Source: Vreelandella stevensii S18214 (GTDB lineage: Bacteria > Pseudomonadota > Gammaproteobacteria > Pseudomonadales > Halomonadaceae). From it: a stretch of DNA of 64,000 bases. The translations under genes and the position numbers were made by a program. The stretch is from the NCBI RefSeq assembly GCF_000275725.1, contig NZ_AJTS01000041.1:1-64000 (forward strand). The letters are read 5' to 3'. Positions 17,880 to 27,442 of the stretch are shown piece after piece; positions within the stretch are counted from its first letter, which is position 1, and the number at the start of each line of letters is the position of its first letter. The notes below the pieces were generated by a model. It worked only from the letters and a program-made list of their open reading frames with translations. It was not told the DNA's origin and did no database searches.

Positions 17880-17880
<1 letters not shown>
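16966..17880 (+). pseudogene. MmeI-like type IIL restriction-methylation gene, N-terminal fragment
   Basis: The 305 visible residues match the N-terminal part of large single-chain DNA methyltransferase/restriction proteins of the MmeI family: an N-terminal nuclease-like region, L-I-F-C-F-F-A-E-D-T-D-I-F at about 184-196, and Y-V-N-G-G-L-F-S-G. It stops at D-E-E-R-G-A-L-G-M, just where family members continue with H-Y-T-S and enter the methyltransferase domain. The gene is cut by an IS3-family remnant, so more than half of the protein, including the SAM-binding and target-recognition parts, is gone. Confidence 0.75.
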
Positions 17881-18895
<1,015 letters not shown>

Positions 18896-19270
18896 GACCG
18901 GGAGGGGCAGCGGCTACCTCAACAGGGTGATGTGGACAACTATTTGCAGGCGGTGCCCGGACAAGCAGCCTCGGTGACGGGGTTTACCAATTTTTTAAAT
19001 CGCCAACATGCCACCACACTAGCCCCTAGAGTGGATGAGAAGCGAGTAAGAAAACGGCGGAAAGAAAAGTTGGCTCGCTCCATGATGAAAATGGCGAAGT
19101 GTGCTGATCAAGGAGAGGGCTGGAGGGAGCAATGGATCGTCACAGCCATGGAATATTTTCATGACAAGAAATTGTCCAAAAAAGCACTACGTCGTCAGAC
19201 CATAGAGCTTTCAGGAGACGGGGTACAGGTGACCATGAACGGTGTGAGCTACTGGCTGCCTGCTTTATAA
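18896..19270 (+). pseudogene. 3' fragment of an unidentified gene beside the IS3 end
   Basis: The frame is open from the exact base after the IS3 right inverted repeat, so this is the C-terminal 124 residues of a gene that lost its 5' part. It is rich in Lys/Arg in the middle (R-V-R-K-R-R-K-E-K-L-A) and ends in W-L-P-A-L. I do not recognise the family. The first internal ATG is at 18932, and it is unlikely to give a working protein. Confidence 0.55.
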
Positions 19271-19386
19271 AACCATCATCGACTCCCACTAGCCGTCTTA
19301 AGTGGCTTTTAGTGTCAAATACATGAGGAGCTTAGCCAGCACCTCATGCAGGACAAGGGAGCCTAGTAATGACATCAAAAAATCTA

Positions 19387-19824
19387 CTACAGAGTCATAA
19401 ACGAATCGTCTTTGTGGTCAGTGAACATATAGATTTCGTAAGGCTCACCCTGAGGCCCTGGCATGCCTGGTGTACCAATGGGCATCCCTGCTAGGCCGAT
19501 CCCACCTATGTCAGGTTGTTCTTCAAATAATGCCTCGACCGCTTCCATCGGCACGTGCCCTTCAATCCAGTAGTCACCTATTTCGATGGTGTGGCACGAC
19601 CCCAAACCATAAGGGACGCCAGCCTTCTGTTTGATATCGCCGAGCTCAACGTTATCGACAATGGTTACATCGACTCCCAGCATTTCCAAGTGGCGAGCAT
19701 ATTCATCACAGCATCCGCACTGAGGATTTTTGTACAGTGTAGCTTCGTCCGGCAGTGCAGCCTGAGCCGATGTAGCCCCGAGAGCCAAAGCAATTGATAG
19801 AATAGTAGCGTTAAGATGTTTCAT
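19387..19824 (-). CDS. DUF411 copper-associated periplasmic protein
   Basis: This 145-residue protein has a signal peptide ending S-A-Q-A-A and the DUF411 features K-N-P-Q-C-G-C-C-D-E-Y-A-R-H-L-E, V-P-Y-G-L-G-S-C-H-T-x-x-I and Y-W-I-E-G-H-V-P. The clustered cysteines and histidines suggest metal binding, and family members often lie in copper resistance clusters. The C-terminus is unusual: it is rich in Gly, Pro and Met (L-A-G-M-P-I-G-T-P-G-M-P-G-P). It overlaps the upstream small membrane-protein gene by 3 bp. Confidence 0.88.
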   Translation of the reverse strand: MKHLNATILSIALALGATSAQAALPDEATLYKNPQCGCCDEYARHLEMLGVDVTIVDNVELGDIKQKAGVPYGLGSCHTIEIGDYWIEGHVPMEAVEALFEEQPDIGGIGLAGMPIGTPGMPGPQGEPYEIYMFTDHKDDSFMTL

Positions 19825-19970
19825 GAACGGCCTGCCCTCGTTGTGTGGCTAAACAAGTATTTTGCGAGCGACGCGATACCTAAGCCTACGAGCAGAAGAA
19901 AAAACAGCGGCATCAGCCAGCCGTACCAGCCCATTGAGCTCATAAAAGCTAAGCAATCGGCATTCATCAT
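19821..19970 (-). CDS. Small single-helix membrane protein (49 residues)
   Basis: The ORF starts M-M-N-A-D-C-L-A-F-M-S-S-M-G-W-Y-G-W, continues with a strongly hydrophobic L-M-P-L-F-F-L-L-L-V-G-L-G-I-A helix, and ends in a basic tail. An excellent GGAGG ribosome-binding site lies 7 bp before the ATG, and its TGA overlaps the ATG of the DUF411 gene, so translation is probably coupled. It is most likely a membrane component of the same copper operon. No known function. Confidence 0.7.
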   Translation of the reverse strand: MMNADCLAFMSSMGWYGWLMPLFFLLLVGLGIASLAKYLFSHTTRAGRS

Positions 19971-20009
19971 GGTAAGCCTCCGATCAAGTCAGTTAGAAAT
20001 TACGTCCTA

Positions 20010-20041
20010 AGTTTACGACTCTAGGGCTACCTCAAGGTCAA
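20010..20041 (-). promoter_or_regulatory. MerR-type long-spacer promoter for the DUF411 operon
   Basis: On the minus strand TTGACC (-35) and TAAACT (-10) are separated by 20 bp, and the spacer holds a partial dyad (CTTGAGG with CCCTAGAG). Promoters with 19-20-bp spacers and central dyads are activated by MerR-family metal sensors such as CueR. This is inferred from sequence only. Confidence 0.5.
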
Positions 20042-20098
20042 GCCTTGTAACCTTGTGAACAATGAAAAGTTGCTATGGATCATATTCTGCCCGCTGGG

Positions 20099-20114
20099 TT
20101 CAGGCTCGTTTCAG
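20099..20114 (+). promoter_or_regulatory. Candidate CopR box upstream of the cupredoxin-copRS operon
   Basis: TTCAGGCTCGTTTCAG has two TTCAG repeats 11 bp apart, followed by a TATAAA-like -10 at about 20126. The same direct repeat occurs upstream of copA and of the gene at 26829. OmpR-family response regulators typically bind such one-turn direct repeats. Confidence 0.55.
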
Positions 20115-20160
20115 GTTAACACCGTATAAATAAGCAGTGACAACAACCCTTTTGAGGTAA

Positions 20161-20667
20161 ATGACCATGCGCAACACCATTTTAACAACTCCTTTGCTTG
20201 CTCTTTCACTAAGCCTAGTAACAAGCGCGGCATGGGCTGCGCCCGGCCATGGCGGCGGTGACAGTGGCCTGACCGACGCTGACGTTGACCGCACGATCAC
20301 TCTTGATGCTGGCGATATGTGGTTCGACCCTGAAACGCTAGAAATGGCGGCGGGTGAAATTGTTAAATTTGAAATCACCAACACCGGCAATTTAGAACAT
20401 GAGTTTGTGATTGGTAGCAAAGAAGCCCAAGAAGAACATCGTCAAATGATGCTAAACATGGCCAACGGCGGAGGCCACGATATGTCGAATATGTCACACG
20501 GCGGCGGTCACGATATGGCCAGCATGGACATGGCAGGTGTCACCATTGCGCCTGGTGAAACCGGGACTTTATTATGGAGTGTCCCTGACAATGTTAACGA
20601 GCTAGAGTATGCCTGTAACATTCCTGGTCATTATGAATCCGGCATGTACGGTAATTTTTCTCTCTAA
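20161..20667 (+). CDS. Periplasmic cupredoxin-domain copper protein
   Basis: This 168-residue protein has a signal peptide ending A-W-A-A and a cupredoxin fold with copper ligands visible as G-N-L-E-H-E-F-V-I near 80 and C-N-I-P-G-H-Y-E-S-G-M near the end, giving the His-Cys-His-Met type-1 pattern. An inserted Met/His-rich loop (M-A-N-G-G-G-H-D-M-S-N-M-S-H) probably binds extra copper. It may buffer or deliver periplasmic copper. It heads an operon with copRS 14 bp downstream. An ATG at 20167 is an alternative start. Confidence 0.88.
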   Translation: MTMRNTILTTPLLALSLSLVTSAAWAAPGHGGGDSGLTDADVDRTITLDAGDMWFDPETLEMAAGEIVKFEITNTGNLEHEFVIGSKEAQEEHRQMMLNMANGGGHDMSNMSHGGGHDMASMDMAGVTIAPGETGTLLWSVPDNVNELEYACNIPGHYESGMYGNFSL

Positions 20668-20681
20668 TCTGACGCAGACCC

Positions 20682-21347
20682 ATGAAACTGTTGCTACTCG
20701 AAGATGATGATTTGTTAGCAGAAAGCTTGGCAGAGAGTCTCAAGGACAACGGTTACCTGGTTGATTTGGCCGCTTCATTGAAAGCGGCCAAGTCGCTGAT
20801 GGCAACCGAGGATTATGAGCTGGCTATTTTAGATGTCGGTTTGCCCGATGGGTCGGGGTTAGATCTTCTCGCTCATTGGCGCAAGCAGAAGCGCAGTACG
20901 CCTATTTTGATTTTGACGGCGCGCGATACCTGGGAAGATAAAGTTATCGGACTTGAAACCGGAGCCGATGACTATCTCACCAAGCCTTTCCACGAAGCCG
21001 AACTTATGGCTCGCCTGAAGGCCTTGTTGCGTAGGCAGTCTGGTCAGTTATCTCATGTGATTACGCTTAACGGTGTCTCGTTGGATGAGGCGGGTCAACG
21101 CGTGTGCTTAGAAGGAGAAACGTGGCGTTCGCTAACAGCAACGGAGTTTCGATTACTGCGCTACTTAATGCTTCATCCAGACCGTATTCACTCGAAAGAT
21201 CAGCTACTAGAGCAGCTCTACGCCTTGGATCAGGACGCTGCCGCACCTAACTTGGTGGAAGTCTACATCGCTCGTCTGCGCCGTTATCTCGGTAAATCAG
21301 TCATTCAAACGCGACGTGGTCAGGGGTATTTCTTTGCTTCACATTGA
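20682..21347 (+). CDS. copR: Copper response regulator, OmpR family
   Basis: This 221-residue regulator has a receiver domain with E-D-D at 7-9, phosphorylatable Asp51 (L-A-I-L-D-V-G-L-P) and a conserved lysine in Y-L-T-K-P-F, plus a C-terminal winged helix (L-T-A-T-E-F-R-L-L-R-Y-L). It most resembles CusR/CopR/PcoR-type regulators. Its partner kinase overlaps the end of the gene and carries a frameshift. It is the likely reader of the TTCAG direct repeats in this region. Confidence 0.9.
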   Translation: MKLLLLEDDDLLAESLAESLKDNGYLVDLAASLKAAKSLMATEDYELAILDVGLPDGSGLDLLAHWRKQKRSTPILILTARDTWEDKVIGLETGADDYLTKPFHEAELMARLKALLRRQSGQLSHVITLNGVSLDEAGQRVCLEGETWRSLTATEFRLLRYLMLHPDRIHSKDQLLEQLYALDQDAAAPNLVEVYIARLRRYLGKSVIQTRRGQGYFFASH

Positions 21348-22667
21348 TAGACGCAGTTTACGCATTCGGCTACTCGCATGGTTAGGCGGCGTCGCGCTAC
21401 TGGTGGTGGTCACCACGTGGCTATTGCACGGGATCTTTTTACAGAGCCTGGCAAGGGATTTTTTAGGTGAACGCTTACAACGTGAAGCAAACCACGCGGT
21501 CGCGCAGCTAGAGCAAGACCAAACGGCTGTACCGACTGCGCTCGACTCGGTTAGCCAAGGCTATCAAGTCTTTCATCATCTCTACGTACTCCGTTTCAAT
21601 GGCTCGGTCAGCGCTTCTGACCCGCAATGGCAGCAACAGCTGGCTCCGTTGCTAGATGAGAGCGGCGATGCCCTAATAGATGTGAATCGCGGAACACAGC
21701 ACATGCTCGTCTATCGCCGCCATTTTGAGTGGCAGGGCACGCAGGGTGTGCTATTGGTGGGCGAGGATTTTTCCCAAGTAGAATCAGGGCTTGCAACTTT
21801 ACACTGGTGGGTCGGTGGGATCGCCGCCGTGCTTTTAGGGATGCTCATCATACTCAACATGCTAGCGGTTAACCGTGGACTCATACCACTCTGGCAACTG
21901 CGCCAACAACTTGAAGCATTGCGATCAGGCAAACGTGATCGCTTGTCATTAGTAGCCCCTTCGGAGCTAGATGAATTAGTCGACCAGTTGAACTGGTTCA
22001 TGGACGACATTGATCTTCGTCTGAAGCGCTCGCGAGAATCGGTCGCCAACCTATCACCGCATTAAAAACACCGCTGGCAGCCGTTACTCAAGTACTGCGT
22101 GGCAACCGGCCTATTGATGACAACCGGCGCCATAAACTACTCAGCCGTATTGAAGACATTAACGCCCAGTTGGATGCGGAGCTGCGTCGTTCACGTATTG
22201 CAGGCCCTAATGTGGGACGAATGGCCAACGTTACTCGTGATAGCTTACGGCTGATTGAGATGTTCCGTAGCCTCTATCCTGAGCGTATGTTCGACCTGAC
22301 TCACTCAGCACGTGAGGAAGAACAAGTTCCCATTGAATCTCACGATTTTTCAGAAATATTAGGCATCGTGCTTGATAACGCAGGAAAATGGTCGAGCAGG
22401 CGCGTTCTTTGCGATATTGCAGTCACTGTAACTGCACTTACGCTAACTATTGATGATGATGGTCAGGGCGTTGCAGAAGAGGAACTTTCACGCCTGGGAG
22501 AGCGTGGTACACGACTGGATGAGCGCCGTCCTGGCTACGGCTTAGGCCTTTCGATTCTTGCACAGTTAATCGTCCGCTACTCAGGTCACTCTCAGTTTGA
22601 ACGAAGCCCACTGGGTGGTTTACGAGTGACGATTGCTTTGCCCTTGACGGCTGAAGTGGTCAATTAA
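21316..22667 (+). pseudogene. copS: Copper sensor histidine kinase, frameshifted at the H-box
   Basis: The first part (to 22065) has two membrane helices flanking a periplasmic domain and a HAMP-like linker. It runs to A-N-L-S and then to a premature stop. The second part, in another frame, continues A-L-K-T-P-L-A-A-V-T and ends with the N, G1 and G2 boxes of the kinase (D-N-A-G-K-W, D-D-D-G-Q-G, G-Y-G-L-G-L-S-I). One base is missing at 22057-22058, exactly where the phospho-acceptor His codon should be. Either the kinase is inactive or this is a sequencing error. The start is uncertain (GTG 21316 or TTG 21334). Confidence 0.8.
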
Positions 22668-22673
22668 TCATCA

Positions 22674-22689
22674 TTCAGCTTTGATTCAG
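22674..22689 (+). promoter_or_regulatory. Candidate CopR box upstream of copA
   Basis: TTCAGCTTTGATTCAG has two TTCAG repeats 11 bp apart, about 50 bp before the copA start. It matches the element upstream of the cupredoxin gene. Confidence 0.55.
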
Positions 22690-22735
22690 CTTCTTCCATC
22701 AAGATGGTGCTATTCACCATTGATGGGAGTTACAC

Positions 22736-24559
22736 ATGGCACGCTCAAGTATCATTTCTCACCCTCTTTCTCGTCGGCAAGTGTTAAAAGGAGGCGCTGC
22801 CTTAGGCTTAGGTTCTGCTGCAGCAATGGGGTTAACTCCCGCCTGGGCAAACCCCTGGGGCCGTACCAACGTCTATGCTCAGGGCGTTGAAGAAGGGCCC
22901 GAGGTATCGCTGGCGATCCGCCGTGAATCGTTGCCTATTGACGGACAAGAAGCCCAACCAATTACCATTAACGGTACCAGTCCTGGCCCGCTGATTCGTT
23001 TGAAAGAAGGTCAAGACGCAGTACTGCGTGTCACCAACCTGCTGGACGAGCCCACCTCCATCCACTGGCATGGTCTCATTCTACCGCCGGAAATGGATGG
23101 TGTGCCTGGCGTTAGCTTTGCAGGTATCGCCCCTGGTGAAACCTTTACCTACCGTTTTCCCGTCCGTCAGAACGGTACCTACTGGTACCACAGTCATTCC
23201 GGTATGCAGGAGCAGCTTGGCCATGCAGGGCCATTGATTATCGACGCTGCCGAGCGTGAGCCTATCCGTTACGACCGTGAGCATGTGTTACTGCTCACCG
23301 ACTGGACTTTTGAAGACCCGATGTCGGTGTTCCGTAATCTGAAAACCATGGAAGGCTATTACAACTTCCAAGAGCGCACGATTGCTGACTTCTTTGCCGA
23401 TGTTCGTAACAACGGTTTTGCTCAGACCGCTGAAATGCGCGGCATGTGGGCTCAAATGCGCATGAGTTCGCGGGATATCGCCGATGTCACCGGTAGTACT
23501 TATACTTATCTTCTCAACGGCTATTCTCCTCAAGAAAACTGGAATGCCTTGTTCAAAGCTGGTGAGCGGATACGACTACGCGTGATTAACGGCTCAGCCA
23601 TGTCTTTTTTCGATGTTCGTATACCTGGCCTGAAGATGACCGTGGTGGCCGCTGATGGACAACCGGTGCAACCCGTTCCTGTTGATGAGTTCCGTATTGG
23701 CGTGGCTGAAACCTACGATGTGCTGGTTTCACCTGAAGACGACCGGGCATACACCATCTTCGCCGAAGCCATGGATCGGAGCGGCTATGCACGCGCCACG
23801 CTAGCTCCACGTGAAGGCATGCAGGCGGAGATTCCTGAACGCCGTCAAATTGCAGACCGCGGTATGGAAGCCATGGGTGCCCACGGTATGGGCGGTATGG
23901 ATCACTCCAACATGGCGGGGATGGATCACTCTGGCATGTCCAACATGTCGGGGATGGATCATTCCAGCATGGCTGGGATGGATCACTCCGGTATGTCCAA
24001 CATGCAAGGCATGGATCACTCTACTATGGGGGGGATGGCAGCCGAGCAGGCCAAAATAGGCGCAAATGGTTTGCTTCTCGCCGGTGAAGCTCAGCCGGGC
24101 TCTCGCTATAACCAGGCGGGAATCGGCATTGATCCTGACGAACGACGCGTATTGGTTTACCGGGATCTCAAAGCGTTCACACCATGGCCTGATCGCCGTG
24201 AGCCAGGCCGTGAGCTTGAGCTGCACCTGACCGGCAATATGGAGCGTTATATGTGGTCGTTCGACGGTAAGAAGTTTAGCGAAGTGACCGGCCCTATTCA
24301 TTTTGAGAAAGATGAGCGGCTGCGCCTAATTCTGATTAACGACACCATGATGGAGCATCCTATTCACCTCCACGGTATGTGGATGGAGCTAGAAAACGGC
24401 CAAGGGGAATTGATACCACGCAAACACACCCTAAATGTGAAGCCCGGTGAGCGCGTATCTGCGTTGATCACCGCAGATGCAGAGGGCAGTTGGGCGTTCC
24501 ACTGCCACCTTCTCTATCACATGGATGCTGGCATGTTCCGCGTTGTTCAAGTTTCTTAA
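22736..24559 (+). CDS. copA: CopA/PcoA multicopper oxidase
   Basis: This 607-residue periplasmic copper oxidase has a twin-arginine signal (S-R-R-Q-V-L-K-G-G) and all copper sites: H-W-H-G near 113, Y-W-Y-H-S-H-S-G, H-P-I-H-L-H-G, and the terminal H-C-H-L-L-Y-H-M-D-A-G-M. Between the second and third cupredoxin domains (about 382-437) lie repeated M-D-H-S-x-M-x-x-M units, typical of CopA-type copper-binding inserts. It oxidises Cu(I) and protects the periplasm. copB follows with a 9-bp gap but is interrupted by an insertion sequence. Confidence 0.95.
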   Translation: MARSSIISHPLSRRQVLKGGAALGLGSAAAMGLTPAWANPWGRTNVYAQGVEEGPEVSLAIRRESLPIDGQEAQPITINGTSPGPLIRLKEGQDAVLRVTNLLDEPTSIHWHGLILPPEMDGVPGVSFAGIAPGETFTYRFPVRQNGTYWYHSHSGMQEQLGHAGPLIIDAAEREPIRYDREHVLLLTDWTFEDPMSVFRNLKTMEGYYNFQERTIADFFADVRNNGFAQTAEMRGMWAQMRMSSRDIADVTGSTYTYLLNGYSPQENWNALFKAGERIRLRVINGSAMSFFDVRIPGLKMTVVAADGQPVQPVPVDEFRIGVAETYDVLVSPEDDRAYTIFAEAMDRSGYARATLAPREGMQAEIPERRQIADRGMEAMGAHGMGGMDHSNMAGMDHSGMSNMSGMDHSSMAGMDHSGMSNMQGMDHSTMGGMAAEQAKIGANGLLLAGEAQPGSRYNQAGIGIDPDERRVLVYRDLKAFTPWPDRREPGRELELHLTGNMERYMWSFDGKKFSEVTGPIHFEKDERLRLILINDTMMEHPIHLHGMWMELENGQGELIPRKHTLNVKPGERVSALITADAEGSWAFHCHLLYHMDAGMFRVVQVS

Positions 24560-24579
24560 GGAGGCAGTATGAAAATTAA

Positions 24580-25928
24580 GGTTCTTCGTCACTTCATGTG
24601 GATTTGGCCTGATCGAACAGGCGGCCCACCGGGCTGCCAATCAGGTAGATCATGGCGATGAAGTTGGCCTCGTTACGGTAGCCGCGAGCGCGTGACCTTG
24701 CCGCCTGGAAAAGGCCGTTCATCCCTTCCAGTCGTGCGTTCGTCAGTCCCGAGATCCAGCGCCTAACCACCGCATCGGCATGGCGCTCCAGCGTTGCCAG
24801 GGCCTTACCCATCGGCGTCAGGAGAGGCTTCTCCGAGACTGCCGCCTTCGTGACCTTGAGATAGTTCGTGATGCGCCACCGGGCCGCTCTGGGCGTTGAG
24901 GCCTTCTGGACCCAGCGTAGCTTTTCCTTGATGATCCAGGCATCGGCCGTGGCGCTCTGATCGGTCACCAGCTCCTGGAGCGCCGCCAGTTGCTTGGGTG
25001 TCAGGTTCTCGTTGTCCAGGCTCTTCAGCAGGGCCCAGCGCAGCGACCTGGGGTGTCCCTGCTCCCGGCGCTCCTTCTTGCGCACCTCGTCCAGCCGCTT
25101 GGTAAAGGTCTGCACGATATGAAACCAGTCAACCGTGACCTCGGCCATGGGAAGATGCTCGGCCACGCCGCTGAGGAAGGCTTGTGACATGTCGCACACG
25201 ACCTCGACCACGTTGTCCGGGTCGCCGCCGTGCGCCACCAGGAAGGCGTGGAAGGCCTCGATGGCCTCCTTGCCGTGGCCGGGGACGGCGAAGATCACCG
25301 GTTCCTGTTTGCGCTGCATGTCGAGAAATACCGTGACGTAGCGCTGACCGCGCCGGGAGGCGGTTTCGTCGACGCCGACGGCGGCTATATTGCTCAGATT
25401 CAGCTGCTCCAGCATCCGGCCGACGTAGTGGTGCACGATGCGCCACAACCGCTTATCGGAGATCTCCAACTGCCGGGAGACAGCCAGTACCGGCATCTCC
25501 TTGACCAACGACATGGCGGCCTGCTCGAACAGCAGGGTGAAGTCACTGCCCGGCCGCGCCCAGGGCACTTCGATGCGCTTGACGCCATGCTCGGGGCACC
25601 TGGTGCGAGGCACGCGGGCATGCAGGTAACAGTGATGCTGGAAGAAATTCAGGTGCCGCCAGATCTTGTCAGCGAAATCGTGAGCCGGACAGGCCTGGCC
25701 GCACTCAGGACAGGAGTAGAGGCTGCCTCGCTCGGCCTCGACATAGAGATCCAGCCGATGGGGCGATACGGAAGTATCCAGGTGCTGATCCTTGAGAATC
25801 CAGGGCGCTTGCAGGCCCAGGCCGAGAGTCAGAATTTGGGTGCCGTCCATGTCATACCTGCTGCCGTTGTGGAGACTATATTCTGGCCTGGCTCAGGGAA
25901 TGAATTCCACACTCAGCGTCGAAGAGCC
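24580..25928 (-). mobile_element. ISL3-family insertion sequence within copB
   Basis: This 1349-bp element is bounded by imperfect inverted repeats of about 23 bp (left GGTTCTTCGTCACTTC, right reading GGCTCTTCGACGCTGA inward). An 8-bp target duplication, AAAATTAA, lies at 24572-24579 and 25929-25936. It carries one transposase gene. Removing the element and one duplication restores the copB frame. Confidence 0.9.
24594..25850 (-). CDS. ISL3-family transposase
   Basis: This 418-residue transposase has an N-terminal zinc-finger region (C-P-E-C-G-Q-A-C and later T-R-C-P-E-H-G), a helix-turn-helix, and DDE residues in G-V-D-E-T-A-S, V-V-C-D-M-S-Q-A-F and N-A-R-L-E-G-M-N-G-L. It appears intact and fills almost the whole element. 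Confidence 0.92.
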   Translation of the reverse strand: MDGTQILTLGLGLQAPWILKDQHLDTSVSPHRLDLYVEAERGSLYSCPECGQACPAHDFADKIWRHLNFFQHHCYLHARVPRTRCPEHGVKRIEVPWARPGSDFTLLFEQAAMSLVKEMPVLAVSRQLEISDKRLWRIVHHYVGRMLEQLNLSNIAAVGVDETASRRGQRYVTVFLDMQRKQEPVIFAVPGHGKEAIEAFHAFLVAHGGDPDNVVEVVCDMSQAFLSGVAEHLPMAEVTVDWFHIVQTFTKRLDEVRKKERREQGHPRSLRWALLKSLDNENLTPKQLAALQELVTDQSATADAWIIKEKLRWVQKASTPRAARWRITNYLKVTKAAVSEKPLLTPMGKALATLERHADAVVRRWISGLTNARLEGMNGLFQAARSRARGYRNEANFIAMIYLIGSPVGRLFDQAKST

Positions 25929-26696
25929 AAAATTAAGCGCTACTTAACCCTCGCCAGCGCCGCCCTTGGCATGGCCGCCGCCACGACCGCTCAAGCCGAA
26001 GATGGCTATGCGGCACCAGACAGTTGGCCAGCGCCCACTGAGGAACATAATATGGGTATGGCACTGTTTGATCGGCTCGAATATAGCGTGCCTGATAAAG
26101 GCCCAGAAGCCGTGGTATGGGACTTTCAAGGCTGGTACGGCGGCGATATCAACCGCATTTACCTAAAGTCAGAAGGCGAAAATGTCCAGGGCGACGGCGA
26201 AGATGCTGAGTTTGAGTCTTTGGAACTACTCTATAGTCGTTTAGTGGCTGATTTTTGGGAGTTACAGGGGGGGATCGGTTATCAAGGCGGTGTTTTCTCC
26301 GATGATCACGCTGAACGCACTTATGGGGTTGTCGGCCTGCAAGGCGTAATGCCCTACGGCATTGAAACCGACGTGGCATTACAAGTGAGTGAAGATGGCG
26401 ACGTGGCCGCCAGTTTTGAAGGCGAATACGATCTGCGCCTGACTCAGCGGCTCTACCTACAGCCGCGCACCGAAATTGCCGTGGCCGCCAGTGAAGTTGA
26501 AGAATTTGGCGTGGGCGAAGGCCTTAACTCGGTTCGTGCTGGCCTACGGCTAGGCTACGAAGTGACCCGACGCTTCGCCCCCTACATCGGTGCCTATTGG
26601 GAGAAAGAATACGGCGACACTGCAGATCTCTCCCGAGCCAGTGGCGACAACACTGAAGATACTGGAGGTGTTGCCGGTGTTAAACTAATGTTCTAA
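25929..26696 (+). pseudogene. copB: CopB outer-membrane copper protein, disrupted by ISL3 element
   Basis: The first four codons (ATG at 24569, M-K-I-K) are on the other side of the insertion sequence. The remainder starts K-I-K-R-Y-L-T-L-A with a signal peptide ending A-Q-A and continues as a CopB/PcoB beta-barrel (W-D-F-Q-G-W-Y-G-G-D, then L-R-L-G-Y-E-V-T-R-R-F-A-P-Y-I-G and a terminal V-K-L-M-F). Rejoining the parts over one copy of the 8-bp duplication gives a continuous gene of about 256 residues. The N-terminal Met-rich region found in many CopB proteins is absent. The fragment has no suitable in-frame start. Confidence 0.85.
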
Positions 26697-26720
26697 CGAC
26701 TCTGACAGTGTGTAACTTTT

Positions 26721-26746
26721 AACGTCACCAAATGGTGGCGTTTTTT
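26721..26746 (+). terminator. Rho-independent terminator after copB
   Basis: AACGTCACCA pairs with TGGTGGCGTT (one G-U pair) and is followed by TTTTTT. Confidence 0.8.
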
Positions 26747-26765
26747 ATTATTTTTTATTTTTATA

Positions 26766-26781
26766 TTCAGCTTCATTTCAA
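26766..26781 (+). promoter_or_regulatory. Candidate CopR box upstream of the 138-residue periplasmic protein gene
   Basis: TTCAGCTTCATTTCAA repeats TTCA(G/A) with 11-bp spacing, as at 20099 and 22674, and is followed by TATAAC at about 26794. Confidence 0.5.
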
Positions 26782-26828
26782 AAACCCCAGCTAATATAAC
26801 CATGTAACCAACCACTGGAGTAGTTATC

Positions 26829-27245
26829 ATGAAAGTTAAATCAATTCTCTTTGGAGCGCTTGTAGCTAGCATTCTTTCAACGCCTGCATTGGCTAACTAT
26901 GGGACGACCATCCAAGATTTGCCACTACTTGAAAGAGGCGTCTCTTCTACACAATTGCTGGCCCAAGGCCAATCAAAGCGTTTCAATATTAACATTCAAC
27001 AAGCGACTACGCTGAAGATAGCAAGTGAGCACTTCCCAGGCGCAACCAGCACTGGTAACCGTATCTCTGCTGTGCTTTACAATGCAGCTGGACAGCAGGT
27101 GGCAGAAGCATCCAGCCCCCGTGGCCATTTTGAAATGGTTCGCCAATTGCAGCCAGGTAATTATCAGCTTGAAGTAACAGGTAATGCATTGGGAGGTACT
27201 AAAGAAAAGGACAATAACCGCTATGAGTTACATGTTGACTATTAA
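26829..27245 (+). CDS. Periplasmic protein with a pre-peptidase C-terminal-like fold
   Basis: This 138-residue protein has a signal peptide ending P-A-L-A-N. The remainder is beta-rich (L-A-Q-G-Q-S-K-R-F-N-I, then G-N-Y-Q-L-E-V-T-G) and resembles small bacterial pre-peptidase C-terminal domains, without a catalytic partner. The candidate CopR box upstream and its own terminator suggest a single-gene unit of the copper response. The family assignment is tentative. Confidence 0.65.
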   Translation: MKVKSILFGALVASILSTPALANYGTTIQDLPLLERGVSSTQLLAQGQSKRFNINIQQATTLKIASEHFPGATSTGNRISAVLYNAAGQQVAEASSPRGHFEMVRQLQPGNYQLEVTGNALGGTKEKDNNRYELHVDY

Positions 27246-27270
27246 TATATAGTCAATGATTTAAAATATA

Positions 27271-27298
27271 GGGCCAGCCTTCATGCTGGCCCTTTTAT
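27271..27298 (+). terminator. Rho-independent terminator after the periplasmic protein gene
   Basis: GGGCCAGC pairs with GCTGGCCC around TTCAT (the outer bases pair exactly) and is followed by TTTTATTT. Confidence 0.85.
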
Positions 27299-27442
27299 TT
27301 AGCAGGCATGTCTATCGTTGCATAAGCCTATTTGTAACCGTAGCTAGAATATTAAAATAAAAGAGTAGGGTGTGCTTGCCTGTGTGTGGCACATAGGTTC
27401 TATGCTTTTAGTTAACATTACTTTTTTAGCAAAGGAGGCACA

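Noticed and set aside
23881-24040. Repeated DNA in copA as a separate tandem-repeat locus
   Set aside because: It encodes the M-D-H-S-x-M copper-binding repeats of the multicopper oxidase, so it is explained by the gene.
25230-26696. 488-residue frame running from antisense of the ISL3 transposase into copB
   Set aside because: The first half is a shadow of the transposase. The real gene is copB, split by the insertion.
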